Shown: one piece after another, positions 45,040 to 53,568 of the stretch | Position numbering within the stretch: the stretch's first letter is position 1 | Layout: every line of letters starts with the position of its first letter | Assembly (NCBI RefSeq): GCF_009911595.1 | Contig: NZ_QWKG01000006.1 | Location: 1-64,000, forward strand | Direction of reading: 5' to 3' | Origin: Colidextribacter sp. OB.20 | GTDB taxonomy: Bacteria > Bacillota > Clostridia > Oscillospirales > Oscillospiraceae | Length of the DNA: 64,000 nucleotides | Notes under the pieces: generated by a model | What the model saw: the letters and a program-made list of their open reading frames with translations, nothing else | Database searches by the model: none | Told to the model about the DNA's origin: nothing | Translations under genes and position numbers: made by a program

Positions 45040-45960
45040 TTACCACGCCTGCACCCCTCCGGTGAGCTGGGAGACGGCGGACAGCCCCTGCTTTGCGGCG
45101 ATGGCCGCCAGGCCGTCCCGGACTGTCAGCGGGGCGAAGGGGTCGGCGAAGAGGGCGGTGCCCACCGCCACGGCGGACGCCCCGGCCAGCATCAGCTGGG
45201 CGGCGTCCTCCCCCTTGGACACCCCTCCCATGCCCAGAATGGGCAGAGCGGCCGCCTGAGAGACCTCCCACACCATCCGCACCGCCACCGGCAGCACGGC
45301 GGGGCCGGACAGGCCGCCGGTGTTCATTTTCAGGACAGGCCGGCGGGTGTTCACGTCGATGCGCATTCCCCGGATGGTGTTGATGAGGGACAGGGCGTCC
45401 GCCCCGGCCCCCTCCACGGCTTTGGCAATCTCCGTGATATCCGTCACATTGGGGGACATCTTCACCATCACCGGCACGCCGTTTGCGTGCTTTTTTGCCT
45501 CCTCCGTCACCTCGGCGGCCAGCTCAGGCCGGGTGCCGTAGGCCAGCCCCCCCGCCTTCACGTTGGGGCAGGAGATATTCACCTCGATCATGTCCACCCC
45601 GGCGGCGGAGAGCTTCTCGCACATGACCCCGTACTCCTCCGGGGTGTTTCCGGAGATGTTGGCGATGACTTTCGTGTCAAACTGCCGCAGGAAGGGCAGC
45701 TCTTCGGCGATAAAGGCGTCCACCCCGGGGTTCTCCAGCCCCACCGAGTTGAGAATGCCCATAGGGGTCTCAGCGATGCGGGGGGCGGGGTTGCCGTTCC
45801 GGGGGTGGAGGGTGAGGCCCTTGGCGCAGATACCGCCCAGCTCGGACAGGTCATAGAACCGGCTGTACTCCCGGCCGAAGCCGAAGGTCCCCGAGGCCAC
45901 CACCACCGGGTTTCTCAGCGTCACACCGGCCAGCTTGACCGACAGATTCACGTCAGGCAT
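45040..45960 (-). CDS. pyrD: dihydroorotate dehydrogenase, catalytic subunit (type 1B)
   Basis: 306 residues from the ATG at 45960, which lies inside the end of pyrK (8-base overlap). FMN-binding TIM barrel: NPVVVASGTFGFG, ANISGNTPEEYGVM, EVNISCPNVKAGG (catalytic Cys) and ILGMGGVSKGEDAAQLMLAG. With PyrK it oxidises dihydroorotate with NAD+ as acceptor. Last gene of the pyrC-pyrF-pyrK-pyrD run. Confidence 0.95.
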   Translation of the reverse strand: MPDVNLSVKLAGVTLRNPVVVASGTFGFGREYSRFYDLSELGGICAKGLTLHPRNGNPAPRIAETPMGILNSVGLENPGVDAFIAEELPFLRQFDTKVIANISGNTPEEYGVMCEKLSAAGVDMIEVNISCPNVKAGGLAYGTRPELAAEVTEEAKKHANGVPVMVKMSPNVTDITEIAKAVEGAGADALSLINTIRGMRIDVNTRRPVLKMNTGGLSGPAVLPVAVRMVWEVSQAAALPILGMGGVSKGEDAAQLMLAGASAVAVGTALFADPFAPLTVRDGLAAIAAKQGLSAVSQLTGGVQAW

Positions 45961-46738
45961 CCCAGTCCACCTCCTCCGCGTTGAACACCGGGCCGTCCTT
46001 GCACACATGCCTGACGGTACCGTCCTTCATTGGGGTGGCGCACACCAGGCAGGCCCCCACGCCGCAGCCCATCCGCTCCTCCATGGACACCTGGCAGGGC
46101 ACGCCGAACTCATTCGCCACCTTCGCCACGCTCCGGAGCATGGGCTTGGGCCCGCAGGCCAGAATGTTGGTATATCCGCTGTCCTGTTCCAGTATCTCCC
46201 GGACCTGGGCGTCCACAAAGCCGTGGCGGCCCAGAGTGCCGTCGTCGGTGCAGATACAGGTCCGCTCACAGTGGTCCTGGAACCGGCTGGTGATGACAGG
46301 GAAGGCCTTGTCCCTTGTGCGGAAGCCCAGCACCGCCGTCCGGGGCCACTCCAGACACTCCCCGTACTGCATCAGCGGCGGGATGCCGATGCCGCCCCCC
46401 ACCAGGAGATAGCGTCCTGGCTGAGATATGTTGAAGCCGTTGCCCAGGGGACCGATTACATCCAGCTCGTCCCCCACCCTCCTCCGGGACAGCCATTCCG
46501 TGCCCTCTCCCCGGACCTCGAAGATCAGGGTAGCCAGGTCCTCCGGCTCGTCCCACCCGGCGTAGGCCACCGAAATGGGGCGGCGGAGCAGCTGGCCTTC
46601 GCCGCATTTGATGTGCAGGAACTGTCCGCCCCTCAGGCCGTCCTGTTCCACCATCTTTCCGACTTCCAGTACCATCCAGAAGGTGACCGCGTCCAGCCGG
46701 TCCATCTCCACAATCTTGCATTTTCGCTCTACCTTCAT
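45953..46738 (-). CDS. pyrK: dihydroorotate dehydrogenase electron-transfer subunit
   Basis: 261 residues. Ferredoxin-reductase-like FAD domain (LLRRPISVAYAG), NAD domain (YLLVGGGIGIPPLMQYG; ACGPKPMLRSVA) and a C-terminal [2Fe-2S] cysteine cluster (MGCGVGACLVCATP ... HVCKDGPVF). Passes electrons from PyrD to NAD+. The overlap with pyrD suggests coupled translation and equal amounts. Confidence 0.95.
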   Translation of the reverse strand: MKVERKCKIVEMDRLDAVTFWMVLEVGKMVEQDGLRGGQFLHIKCGEGQLLRRPISVAYAGWDEPEDLATLIFEVRGEGTEWLSRRRVGDELDVIGPLGNGFNISQPGRYLLVGGGIGIPPLMQYGECLEWPRTAVLGFRTRDKAFPVITSRFQDHCERTCICTDDGTLGRHGFVDAQVREILEQDSGYTNILACGPKPMLRSVAKVANEFGVPCQVSMEERMGCGVGACLVCATPMKDGTVRHVCKDGPVFNAEEVDWDA

Positions 46739-46844
46739 CACTTCACCGCTTTCTGATCTCTCGTCCCGCCCCCGCAGGCGGCCGACTCCCCCTGTCAGGG
46801 GAGATGCCGGCACAGCCGACAGAGGAGGTAGGGAAGCCTCCTTT

Positions 46845-47378
46845 TTACTTCTCCCAAGGCGGGCGCTTGTCCTTCCGCTTTCCGAAGCCGAAAACGCTGT
46901 CGCCCTTCGGTTCGGTCTGCTCCGGCTCCTCCGGCTCGCCGTCCTCCTCCTGGCGCTTCTTCTGAAAGAAGCCGGCGGTGTACAGCTCCACCTTGCCGCA
47001 GACGGGACAGGCGTACAGGTCCACCTCATAGGTGTCGGCCAGCAGGGTCATAAGGCCGCCTCCGCCGTCGGCGCCGATGGAAAAATTCTCCAGCTTCAGT
47101 TCCATCTCCCCGCCGCAGGCGGGGCACCGGGACGCTTTTTTCCGCCACGCCTCCCGCTCCTGCTGCCGCCGCTCCTCCTGGCCGATATAGGTCATCAGCT
47201 TCTCGGGCTCTCTGGCCCGGCCGGTTTCCAGGGCCAGGCGGGCCCGCTGGAGCTTGGTTTCTCTGATATACTTCTCTGAGCACTCGCTGCACACCGGCTG
47301 GTCCACCCCGCCGCAGCTCAGGGTGCACCCGCTGAAAAATGTCACGGCCTTGCCGCAGAAAATACAATTTTCCGCCAT
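46845..47378 (-). CDS. multi-zinc-ribbon protein in the pyr operon
   Basis: 177 residues from the ATG at 47378 behind GGGGAG. At least three CxxC pairs: CIFCGKAV, CSECSEKY, CPACGGEM and CPVCGKVE. The middle is helical and charged; the tail is acidic then basic. It lies between pyrF and pyrK, 14 bases after pyrF, so it is co-transcribed with pyrimidine genes, yet I know no pyrimidine role for it. Confidence 0.7.
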   Translation of the reverse strand: MAENCIFCGKAVTFFSGCTLSCGGVDQPVCSECSEKYIRETKLQRARLALETGRAREPEKLMTYIGQEERRQQEREAWRKKASRCPACGGEMELKLENFSIGADGGGGLMTLLADTYEVDLYACPVCGKVELYTAGFFQKKRQEEDGEPEEPEQTEPKGDSVFGFGKRKDKRPPWEK

Positions 47379-47392
47379 AAAAGTCTCCCCTG

Positions 47393-48316
47393 TCACACGA
47401 TGGTGACGAACTGCCTGATATCGTCCCGCATGTTCAGGGCGGCGTTCCGGGCGGCCTCTTTAAAGTCGTGGCCGTCTCCCCCGGTTTTCTGCCAGGCGCA
47501 CATGATGCCCCGGGAGGAGTTGACAATGGCCCCGTGGCCGTACCTGTCGAAGGCATACTGCACGTCCTCCGCCGTCCCCCCCTGGGCGCCGTAGCCGGGC
47601 ACCAGGAAGAAGGTGTGCTCCAGCCGCTTGCGCAGGGCCCGGATGTCGGAGGGGTAGGTGGCCCCGGTGACCGCACCCGCCATGGTAAAGCCGTATTTGC
47701 CCTCGGTGCCGGCGGCGATGCGCTCATTCAGGTCGCCCATCACCTCATATACCTGCCGGTCCCCGGCCACAATATCCTGGAGCTCCCCGGAGCCCGGGTT
47801 GGAGGTCTTTACCAGCACAAAGACACACTTGTCCTCAGCCCTGGCCGCCTCCAGGAAGGGCTTGATGGAGTCGGAGCCCATGTAGCCGTTGAGGGTGACG
47901 CAGTCAGCGTCGAAGGATTTGAAGGTCTCCCCCTCGATCCTCGCCCCGGACAGCCAGCCCTCGGCGTAGGCGGCGGCGGTGGAGCCGATGTCCCCCCGCT
48001 TGATGTCGGCGATGACGAACAGCCCCTTCTCCCTGGCATAGCGGATGGTGCGCTCCAGCACCTCCATCCCCTGCCAGCCCAGGTTCTCATAGTAGGCCGC
48101 CTGGGGCTTCACGGCGGGGACGATGTCGCACAGGGCGTCGATAAGGCCCACGTTGAACTGCCAAATTGCCTCGGCGGCCCCCTTCAGGCCCACGCCGTGC
48201 TCCTCGAAGGCGGCCCTGCGGATGTGCTCGGGCACGTACTCAATGCGGGCGTCCAGCCCCGCCACCGTGGGGTTCTTCATGGCCCTGATTTTATCCTGTA
48301 AAACGTCGAAAGACAT
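47393..48316 (-). CDS. pyrF: orotidine 5'-phosphate decarboxylase (long type)
   Basis: 307 residues, the longer type 2 PyrF. The catalytic Lys/Asp motif is FVIADIKRGDIGSTAAAYA; VKPQAAYYENLGWQG and VPGYGAQGGTAEDV complete the site. It makes UMP from OMP. The gap to pyrC is filled by a family B repeat. Confidence 0.95.
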   Translation of the reverse strand: MSFDVLQDKIRAMKNPTVAGLDARIEYVPEHIRRAAFEEHGVGLKGAAEAIWQFNVGLIDALCDIVPAVKPQAAYYENLGWQGMEVLERTIRYAREKGLFVIADIKRGDIGSTAAAYAEGWLSGARIEGETFKSFDADCVTLNGYMGSDSIKPFLEAARAEDKCVFVLVKTSNPGSGELQDIVAGDRQVYEVMGDLNERIAAGTEGKYGFTMAGAVTGATYPSDIRALRKRLEHTFFLVPGYGAQGGTAEDVQYAFDRYGHGAIVNSSRGIMCAWQKTGGDGHDFKEAARNAALNMRDDIRQFVTIV

Positions 48317-48340
48317 GGTAAAACTCCTTTCCTTGCCTCA

Positions 48341-48478
48341 AAGGCCCCCTTCGCAAAGGGGGCTCCCGGCGAAGCCGGGTGGGGGTTTTCCTCGAAAGCT
48401 TAGAGCTCTCCGTGTTAGGAAAACCCTCCACCACCGCCTTCGGCGGCGGTCCCCCTCCCTTTACGAAGGGAGGCTTTT
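48341..48478. repeat. dispersed repeat, family B, between pyrC and pyrF
   Basis: Same module order as at 42384: GCCCCCTTCGCAAAGGGGGC, CCCGGCGAAGCCGGG, a GGTTTTCC/GGAAAACC pair, CCGCCTTCGGCGG, CCCTCCCTTTACGAAGGGAG. It abuts the pyrC stop codon and would be transcribed with the operon. Confidence 0.88.
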
Positions 48479-49756
48479 TCAGCTGTCCTGATAGATAACC
48501 TCGCCCTTGGCGATGGTGTACTTCACCTTTCCCCTCACGATCCAGCCGCCGAAGGGGGTGTTCCGGGCCTTGGAGGCGAACTTCAGCGGGTCCACCGTCC
48601 ACTCCTCGTCTGGGTCGAAGATGACCAGGTCGGCGGTGGCCCCCAGGGACATGTGGCCCCGGGCCAGGCGGAGCAGGTCGGCGGGGTTGGTGGACATACG
48701 CTTAATGATGGCGGGCAGCTCCATTTTCCCCGTGTGGTAGAGCTGGGTGAGGGTGATGGCCAGGCTGGTCTCCAGGCCGATCATGCCGCTGGGCGCCCGG
48801 CTGAGAGGCCTGGTTTTCTCCTCCACCGAGTGGGGGGCGTGGTCGGTGGCGATCACGTCGATGGTGCCGTCCCTCAGGCCGGTGATGATGCCCTGGACGT
48901 CCGCCCTCGTGCGCAGAGGGGGATTCACCCGGGCCAGGGAGCCCAGCCGGAGCACCTCGTCCTCGGTGAGGGTGAAGTACTGGGGGCAGGTCTCGCAGCT
49001 GATGGGGACCCCCTTTTTCTTCATTTTGCGGATGATATCCACGCTCTTGGCGGTGGACACGTGGCAGATGTGGACTCGGGCCCCCGTCTCCTCGGCCAGC
49101 ATGGCGTCCCGCATGACCATGATCTCCTCTGCGATGGCGGGCCGGCCCTCCAGCCACAGCTGGCGGGAGACGCTGCCCTCATTCACCGCCCGGCCGGCCA
49201 CCATGGAGGTGTCCTCACAGTGGCACAGCACGGGGATCTCCAGCTGCCGGGCCTGGATCAGGGTGTCCCGCATCAGGTTGGCGTTGTCCACATTATTTCC
49301 GTCGTCGGACAGGGCGATGGCCCCCGCCCGCTTCAGGGCCTCCATATCGGTGGGCTCCTCCCCCCGCAGGCCCTTGGACAGGGCGGCTATGGGATAGACC
49401 TGAACGCCGTTTGCCTCCTTGGCCCGGCTGTATACATAGGCCACCTGCTCCGGGCAGTCCACCGCCGGGCTGGTGTTGGCCATGCAGGCCACGGAGGTGA
49501 CCCCTCCCCGGGCGGCGGCGGCGCAGCCGGTGAGGATATCCTCCTTATAGGTGAACCCAGGGTCCCGGAGGTGGACATGCATGTCAACCAGTCCGGGGGC
49601 CACTACGAAGCCGGAGGCGTCGATGACCCGGTCGGCCTCGCAGTCCAGCCCATGTTCCATCAGACTGATCCGTCCGTCCTCCACAAGGATGTCCTGGAGC
49701 AGAACCGTCCCTGTCACCGGGTGGACCACCCGGCCGTTTTTGATGAAAAGTCTCAT
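48479..49756 (-). CDS. pyrC: dihydroorotase (class I)
   Basis: 425 residues. Amidohydrolase metal motifs: GLVDMHVHLRDPGF, HCEDTSM, HICHVSTAKS and VIATDHAPHS. It cyclises carbamoyl aspartate to dihydroorotate. First gene of the operon; AGGAGG precedes the ATG. pyrB, pyrI and carAB, often linked, are not in this window. Confidence 0.96.
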   Translation of the reverse strand: MRLFIKNGRVVHPVTGTVLLQDILVEDGRISLMEHGLDCEADRVIDASGFVVAPGLVDMHVHLRDPGFTYKEDILTGCAAAARGGVTSVACMANTSPAVDCPEQVAYVYSRAKEANGVQVYPIAALSKGLRGEEPTDMEALKRAGAIALSDDGNNVDNANLMRDTLIQARQLEIPVLCHCEDTSMVAGRAVNEGSVSRQLWLEGRPAIAEEIMVMRDAMLAEETGARVHICHVSTAKSVDIIRKMKKKGVPISCETCPQYFTLTEDEVLRLGSLARVNPPLRTRADVQGIITGLRDGTIDVIATDHAPHSVEEKTRPLSRAPSGMIGLETSLAITLTQLYHTGKMELPAIIKRMSTNPADLLRLARGHMSLGATADLVIFDPDEEWTVDPLKFASKARNTPFGGWIVRGKVKYTIAKGEVIYQDS

Positions 49757-49794
49757 ATGCTTCCTCCTGCTCGCACATTATAACCTGATATTAA

Positions 49795-49823
49795 ATTATA
49801 GCGGAAGATGCAGGATTTAGCAA
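49795..49823 (-). promoter_or_regulatory. promoter of the pyr operon
   Basis: Minus strand TTGCTA, 17-base spacer, TATAAT, about 40 bases before pyrC. The short leader has no PyrR-type attenuator. Confidence 0.75.
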
Positions 49824-49901
49824 CGAGTTTTTCAAATTTTCGGGACATGCTAGCATCAGCGGAGGACTTGCTATGTCCTCCGGAAAAGGGAGGGAAATAT
49901 T

Positions 49902-50096
49902 ATGTGCGGAAATTCTTACAGCTGTCATGGCACCGGCGTGTTCCTCATGGGCGCGGTGGCCGGCATGGCCGCCGGCGCGGCTATGAGCGCCGTTATGACG
50001 CCCTCGTCCACCCGGCATATGAAGCGGACTGCCCACAAGGCCGCCCGTAGGGTCAACGAGGCCATCGACCACCTGGCCGACGCCATGGACATGTGA
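49902..50096 (+). CDS. 64-residue YtxH-like small membrane protein
   Basis: GGGAGGG lies seven bases before the ATG. Residues 12-34 are a Gly/Ala-rich helix (FLMGAVAGMAAGAAMSAVMT) that may span or lie in the membrane; a basic amphipathic helix follows. The layout resembles YtxH/general-stress small proteins. A GGAGGAC/GTCCTCC hairpin (about 49860-49882) precedes the ribosome site. Confidence 0.6.
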   Translation: MCGNSYSCHGTGVFLMGAVAGMAAGAAMSAVMTPSSTRHMKRTAHKAARRVNEAIDHLADAMDM

Positions 50097-50150
50097 CAGC
50101 AGCAGGACCGGGGCCGGCTATCAGCCTGCCCCGGTCCCGGCTGTTTGCCC

Positions 50151-50178
50151 TTGATTTTTCCTCAATACAGAATATAAT
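50151..50178 (+). promoter_or_regulatory. promoter of ridA
   Basis: TTGATT, 16-base spacer, TATAAT. Confidence 0.75.
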
Positions 50179-50210
50179 ATGACATATAAACGATTGAGGA
50201 GGATTTTCCC

Positions 50211-50585
50211 ATGAACAAAACCATCACCGCCCAGAACGCCCCCGCCGCCGTGGGACCCTACTGCCACGCCAAGCTGGCGGGCAGCACCCTGTACACCTCC
50301 GGACAGCTGGGCCTGATCCCCGCCACCGGCGAGCTGCCCCAGGGGGTGGAGGCCCAGGCCGCCCAGGCCCTGGAGAACCTGAAGGCGGTCCTGGCCGCCG
50401 CCGGGATGAGCTGTGCCGACGTGGTAAAGACCACCGTGTTCCTGGCCGACATCAACGACTTCGCCGCCATCAACGCCATTTACGCCGGCTGCTTCCCCGG
50501 CGAGGCCCCCGCCCGCTCCTGCGTCCAGGTGGCCGCCCTGCCCAAGGGCGCCCTCTTTGAGATCGAGGCGGTGGCGGTGAAATAA
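50211..50585 (+). CDS. ridA: RidA-family reactive enamine/imine deaminase
   Basis: 124 residues, the family length. Marks are AVGPYCHAKLAGSTLYTSGQ, VVKTTVFLADINDFAAIN and the C-terminal arginine-containing APARSCVQVAALPKGALFEI. RidA hydrolyses 2-aminoacrylate and related imines released by PLP enzymes such as threonine dehydratase (ilvA at 40224, separate transcript). GGAGGA precedes the ATG. Confidence 0.95.
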   Translation: MNKTITAQNAPAAVGPYCHAKLAGSTLYTSGQLGLIPATGELPQGVEAQAAQALENLKAVLAAAGMSCADVVKTTVFLADINDFAAINAIYAGCFPGEAPARSCVQVAALPKGALFEIEAVAVK

Positions 50586-50606
50586 GCCCCAAAAACCGCG
50601 CAAACA

Positions 50607-50630
50607 GGCCCCCAGCTCACGCTGGGGGCC
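50607..50630. terminator. bidirectional intrinsic terminator
   Basis: GGCCCCCAGC/GCTGGGGGCC with a TCAC loop and a T/C-rich tail. Confidence 0.8.
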
Positions 50631-50638
50631 CTTCTCTT

Positions 50639-51451
50639 TCAGTACAGTCCGTCCAGAATCTCCACGATATCGCCGATGATGCCGTCATCACAGTGGCATA
50701 GGATGCGGGCTCCGCCCTCCCAGTCCCTGACCTCCTGGGCGCAGTTGGCCGGGGCGAAGGGGATGGCGGACAGAGCCAGCATGGGGATGTCGTTCTGGTT
50801 GTCCCCCACGCAGTAGACCCGGTCCGGGGCGATACTCAGCAGCTCCGCCACCCGGGCCACCCCGCCCCCCTTGCTGCTGCCCTTCCGGGTCAGCTCCAGA
50901 TACCGGGGGTTGGAGAAGATGGCCTCATACCTGTCGCCGAACTGCTCCAGCATCCAGGCCTGGACCGGGAGGAGCACCTCCCGCTCCTGGTGGAAGATGC
51001 CTTTCACCCAGGGGGTGGGCATGTCCGGGATGGCGCACCGGGTATAGTCGCAGTTCACCTTCCTCAGGTGGGCGAAGGTGATCTCGTTGGGGTTGCAGAC
51101 GTAGATGTCCTCCCCGTGGTAGAGCTCCAGAGACAGGGAGGGGAAGCGCTCCATCACCGCCGCCAGGTCGGCGGGGGCCGTGTCGGGGAGCAGGCTCTGC
51201 TCCAGCATTTTGTCCGCCTGGAAGTCGTAGATGGCCGCCCCGTTGGACAGCACCGCCGGGGCGTTCATGGGCACCTGGGAGGCGAAGGGGGCGAAGGTGC
51301 GGTGGGCCCGGCCGGTGGAGACGGTGAAGTGTCCCCCCTCCCGGATGAAATACTCCAGCGCCCTCAGGTTCCGCTCCGGAATCCGCAGGTCCCAGCCGTA
51401 CAGCGTGTCGTCAAAGTCGCTGGCCAGTAAAATGCCGTCAAATTTTCCCAT
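50639..51451 (-). CDS. Cof-type HAD-IIB phosphatase
   Basis: 270 residues. HAD motif I is ASDFDDTLYG (nucleophile Asp), motif II TVSTGRA, motif III Lys in TRKGSSKGGGV, motif IV VGDNQNDIPML; a Cof cap lies between. Such enzymes hydrolyse sugar phosphates or cofactor precursors. It follows thiT by 28 bases and may share its TPP-controlled transcript, which hints at a thiamine-related substrate; that is inference. Confidence 0.9.
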   Translation of the reverse strand: MGKFDGILLASDFDDTLYGWDLRIPERNLRALEYFIREGGHFTVSTGRAHRTFAPFASQVPMNAPAVLSNGAAIYDFQADKMLEQSLLPDTAPADLAAVMERFPSLSLELYHGEDIYVCNPNEITFAHLRKVNCDYTRCAIPDMPTPWVKGIFHQEREVLLPVQAWMLEQFGDRYEAIFSNPRYLELTRKGSSKGGGVARVAELLSIAPDRVYCVGDNQNDIPMLALSAIPFAPANCAQEVRDWEGGARILCHCDDGIIGDIVEILDGLY

Positions 51452-51479
51452 GGAGCCTCCTTTCGCCCCGTCGGGGCTG

Positions 51480-52046
51480 TCAGCGGAGAATATCCGCTCC
51501 TATATAGTATCTGTGCAGGGGCTTGCGTGCCAGCCAGAAAATCAGCAGGCACAGCGCCATGTCGATGACCATGTAAAAGCCGTTGTACAGCAGGGAGTAA
51601 AACCACGGCGTGGTCATGGTCATGCCGAAGAAGGTCTCGGGCATATACTCCGCCCAGATGGTGGCCCCCACCACATAGTGGACCAGGAGCCGGGCTGCGG
51701 AGCCCGCCACCGTGCCGGCGTAGATGCTCCAATCCGCACAGCGGAAGAGCCCGGCCAGGCCCAGCACCGTAAAGGCCACCAGATAGTCCCCAATGATGGA
51801 CTGCCAGCCCAGGGCAAAGCCGCCATCGAACATGAACTGGAGCACGCCCAGCACAAAGCCGCTCATCAGGCCGGGGACCAGCCCCCAGCGGCAGGCAAAC
51901 AGGAAAATGGGCAGCATGGACAGGCAGATGGAGCCGCCCCAGGGCATCTCCCAAACTTTCAGATAGCCCAGCACCTGGGCGGCGGCTGCCATAATGGCCC
52001 CCTCGCAGAGCATACGCAGCAGATTGCGCTTTTGCATTTTTGTCAT
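51480..52046 (-). CDS. thiT: thiamine ECF transporter substrate-binding protein ThiT
   Basis: 188 residues from the ATG at 52046 behind GGAGG; six hydrophobic segments. WEMPWGGSICLSMLPIFLFA and the C-terminal YNGFYMVIDMALCLLIFWLA match ThiT, whose conserved Trp/Glu residues hold thiamine. It needs the shared EcfAAT module. The TPP riboswitch upstream confirms the ligand class. Confidence 0.95.
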   Translation of the reverse strand: MTKMQKRNLLRMLCEGAIMAAAAQVLGYLKVWEMPWGGSICLSMLPIFLFACRWGLVPGLMSGFVLGVLQFMFDGGFALGWQSIIGDYLVAFTVLGLAGLFRCADWSIYAGTVAGSAARLLVHYVVGATIWAEYMPETFFGMTMTTPWFYSLLYNGFYMVIDMALCLLIFWLARKPLHRYYIGADILR

Positions 52047-52071
52047 AGTCGTTTCCTCCAAAATCGAAGAT

Positions 52072-52103
52072 ACCGCATTACATCCGGACGGGTGTAGTGC
52101 GGT
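52072..52103 (-). terminator. riboswitch-controlled terminator upstream of thiT
   Basis: ACCGCACTACA pairs with TGTAATGCGGT (one mismatch) and a T-rich stretch follows before the thiT ribosome site. Confidence 0.7.
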
Positions 52104-52137
52104 CTTAGAGGAGACGACGACAAGATCTCTCTTCCAC

Positions 52138-52236
52138 TTCCTACGCCGGCATTACCCGGATCAGGTTCTAGGGACCGAAAGCAGCATGTCTGCTTCTACA
52201 TCTCAGCCGGGAAACTACGCTCCCAGCGCCCCTGTG
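52138..52236 (-). promoter_or_regulatory. TPP riboswitch (THI element)
   Basis: On the minus strand the conserved blocks ACAGGGGCGCTGGGAGCG, GGCTGAGATG, ACCTGATCCGGGTAATGCC and GGCGTAGGAAG appear in order. It binds thiamine pyrophosphate and shuts off uptake genes. Confidence 0.97.
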
Positions 52237-52262
52237 TTCGATTGTACTGCGGTTCATGTCTT

Positions 52263-52291
52263 ATTTTAGGCGGCTATGGACGGTTTGTCAA
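52263..52291 (-). promoter_or_regulatory. promoter of the TPP riboswitch-thiT transcript
   Basis: Minus strand TTGACA, 17-base spacer, TAAAAT. Confidence 0.8.
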
Positions 52292-52305
52292 GGAAAAAAA
52301 GATGG

Positions 52306-52332
52306 GGCGGCCTCCATATTACGGAGGCCGCC
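52306..52332 (-). terminator. intrinsic terminator of the spoIIA operon
   Basis: GGCGGCCTCC/GGAGGCCGCC, then CCATCTTTTTT on the minus strand, 68 bases after sigF. Confidence 0.8.
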
Positions 52333-52399
52333 GGTTCAGACTGATAAAAAGCTCTCATTCCCCTCAGAGGGAAGCCGTGCCTGGCCAGGGGAGCCTGTC

Positions 52400-53110
52400 C
52401 TACGTCAGCTCCTGCCGCAGCCTGTCCAGGGCACGCCGCTCCAGCCGGGAAACCTGGACCTGAGACACCCCCAGCACCCGGGCGGTGTTCATCTGCGTCA
52501 TTCCCCGGTAGTACCGCAGGAGGAGCACCTGCCGCTCCCGCTCCGGCAGGTCCTCCAAGGCGGCGCGCAGGGTGATGCGCTCCACCATCCCCTCCTCCTC
52601 GTTCCCCCCGGTGAGCAGCCCCTCCAGGGTGAGGCCGTCCGCCCCCGTCTCCGCCTGAAGGGAGACCACCGGGTCGATGGCCGTCTCGGCGGCGGCAATG
52701 TCCTCGGGGGTGAGGCCGGTCTCCTCCGCCAGCTCGGACAGGGTGGGCTCCCGGCCCAGCGCGGCGGACAGCCGGGCCCGGGCCGTTCGGATGGCCGTCC
52801 CCCGCTCCTTCAGCCCGCGGCTCACCTTCACCGGCCCGTCGTCCCGGAGGAAGCGGCGGATCTCTCCGGCGATTTTGGGCACGGCGTAGGTGGAGAACTG
52901 GGTGCCGAACTGGGGGTCAAACCCCCGCACCGCCTTGAGAAAGCCCAGACAGCCCAGCTGATACAGGTCGTCAGGCTCCACCCCCCGGCCATAGTACCGG
53001 CGCACCACGCTCCAGATCAGGCCATTGTTCTCCAGCAGCACCTGCTCACAGGCGGCGCTGTCCCCTTCCCGGGCGGCCTCCAGCAGGGCGGAGCCGGTGG
53101 GCCCGCTCAC
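52400..53110 (-). CDS. sigF: forespore sigma factor SigF
   Basis: 236 residues, starting with a GTG that overlaps the spoIIAB stop (GTGA). Region 2 includes DDLYQLGCLGFLKAVRGFDP and FSTYAVPKIAGEIRRFLRDD; region 4 ends DLPERERQVLLLRYYRGMTQ and VSQVQVSRLERRALDRLR. Lack of a pro-sequence and the spoIIAA-spoIIAB context identify SigF rather than SigG. It directs early forespore genes and is held by SpoIIAB before septation. Confidence 0.96.
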   Translation of the reverse strand: MSGPTGSALLEAAREGDSAACEQVLLENNGLIWSVVRRYYGRGVEPDDLYQLGCLGFLKAVRGFDPQFGTQFSTYAVPKIAGEIRRFLRDDGPVKVSRGLKERGTAIRTARARLSAALGREPTLSELAEETGLTPEDIAAAETAIDPVVSLQAETGADGLTLEGLLTGGNEEEGMVERITLRAALEDLPERERQVLLLRYYRGMTQMNTARVLGVSQVQVSRLERRALDRLRQELT

Positions 53111-53544
53111 TGTCCGGCCCGGCGGACAATCCTTCGGGCCATGGTGACGGTGGTCCCCTTTCCGGGGGCAGAGCGGACCCGCAGGGTGTCCATGAAGCTC
53201 TCCATGATGGTAAAGCCCATGCCGGAGCGCTCCTCGCTGCCGGTGGTGAACAGGGGGGTTCGGGCCTGCTCCACATCGGCGATGCCCACCCCCCAGTCCT
53301 TTACCACGATCTCCAGGCTGTTCCCCTCCCGGATACGCAGCTTCAGCGCCACCCGGCCCAGGGTATCCGGGTAGGCGTGGACAATGGCGTTGGTCACCGC
53401 CTCACTGACGGCGGTCTTGATGTCGTTTACCTCCTCCAGGGTGGGGTCCAGCTGGGCGGCAAAGCAGGCCGCCGCCGCCCGGGCGAAGCCCTCGTTGGCC
53501 GACCGGCTGGGAAATTCCAGGGTGACTTGATTTTCGATTTTCAT
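53107..53544 (-). CDS. spoIIAB: anti-sigma F factor SpoIIAB
   Basis: 145 residues from the ATG at 53544 behind GGAGG; the frame is open upstream into the repeat. GHKL kinase motifs: N box EAVTNAIVHAYP, G1 VKDWGVGIAD, G2 SGMGFTIMESFMD. It binds SigF and phosphorylates SpoIIAA. Coupled to sigF by overlapping stop and start. Confidence 0.96.
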   Translation of the reverse strand: MKIENQVTLEFPSRSANEGFARAAAACFAAQLDPTLEEVNDIKTAVSEAVTNAIVHAYPDTLGRVALKLRIREGNSLEIVVKDWGVGIADVEQARTPLFTTGSEERSGMGFTIMESFMDTLRVRSAPGKGTTVTMARRIVRRAGQ

Positions 53545-53568
53545 ATGTATCCTCCTTCTGTGCCCTAT

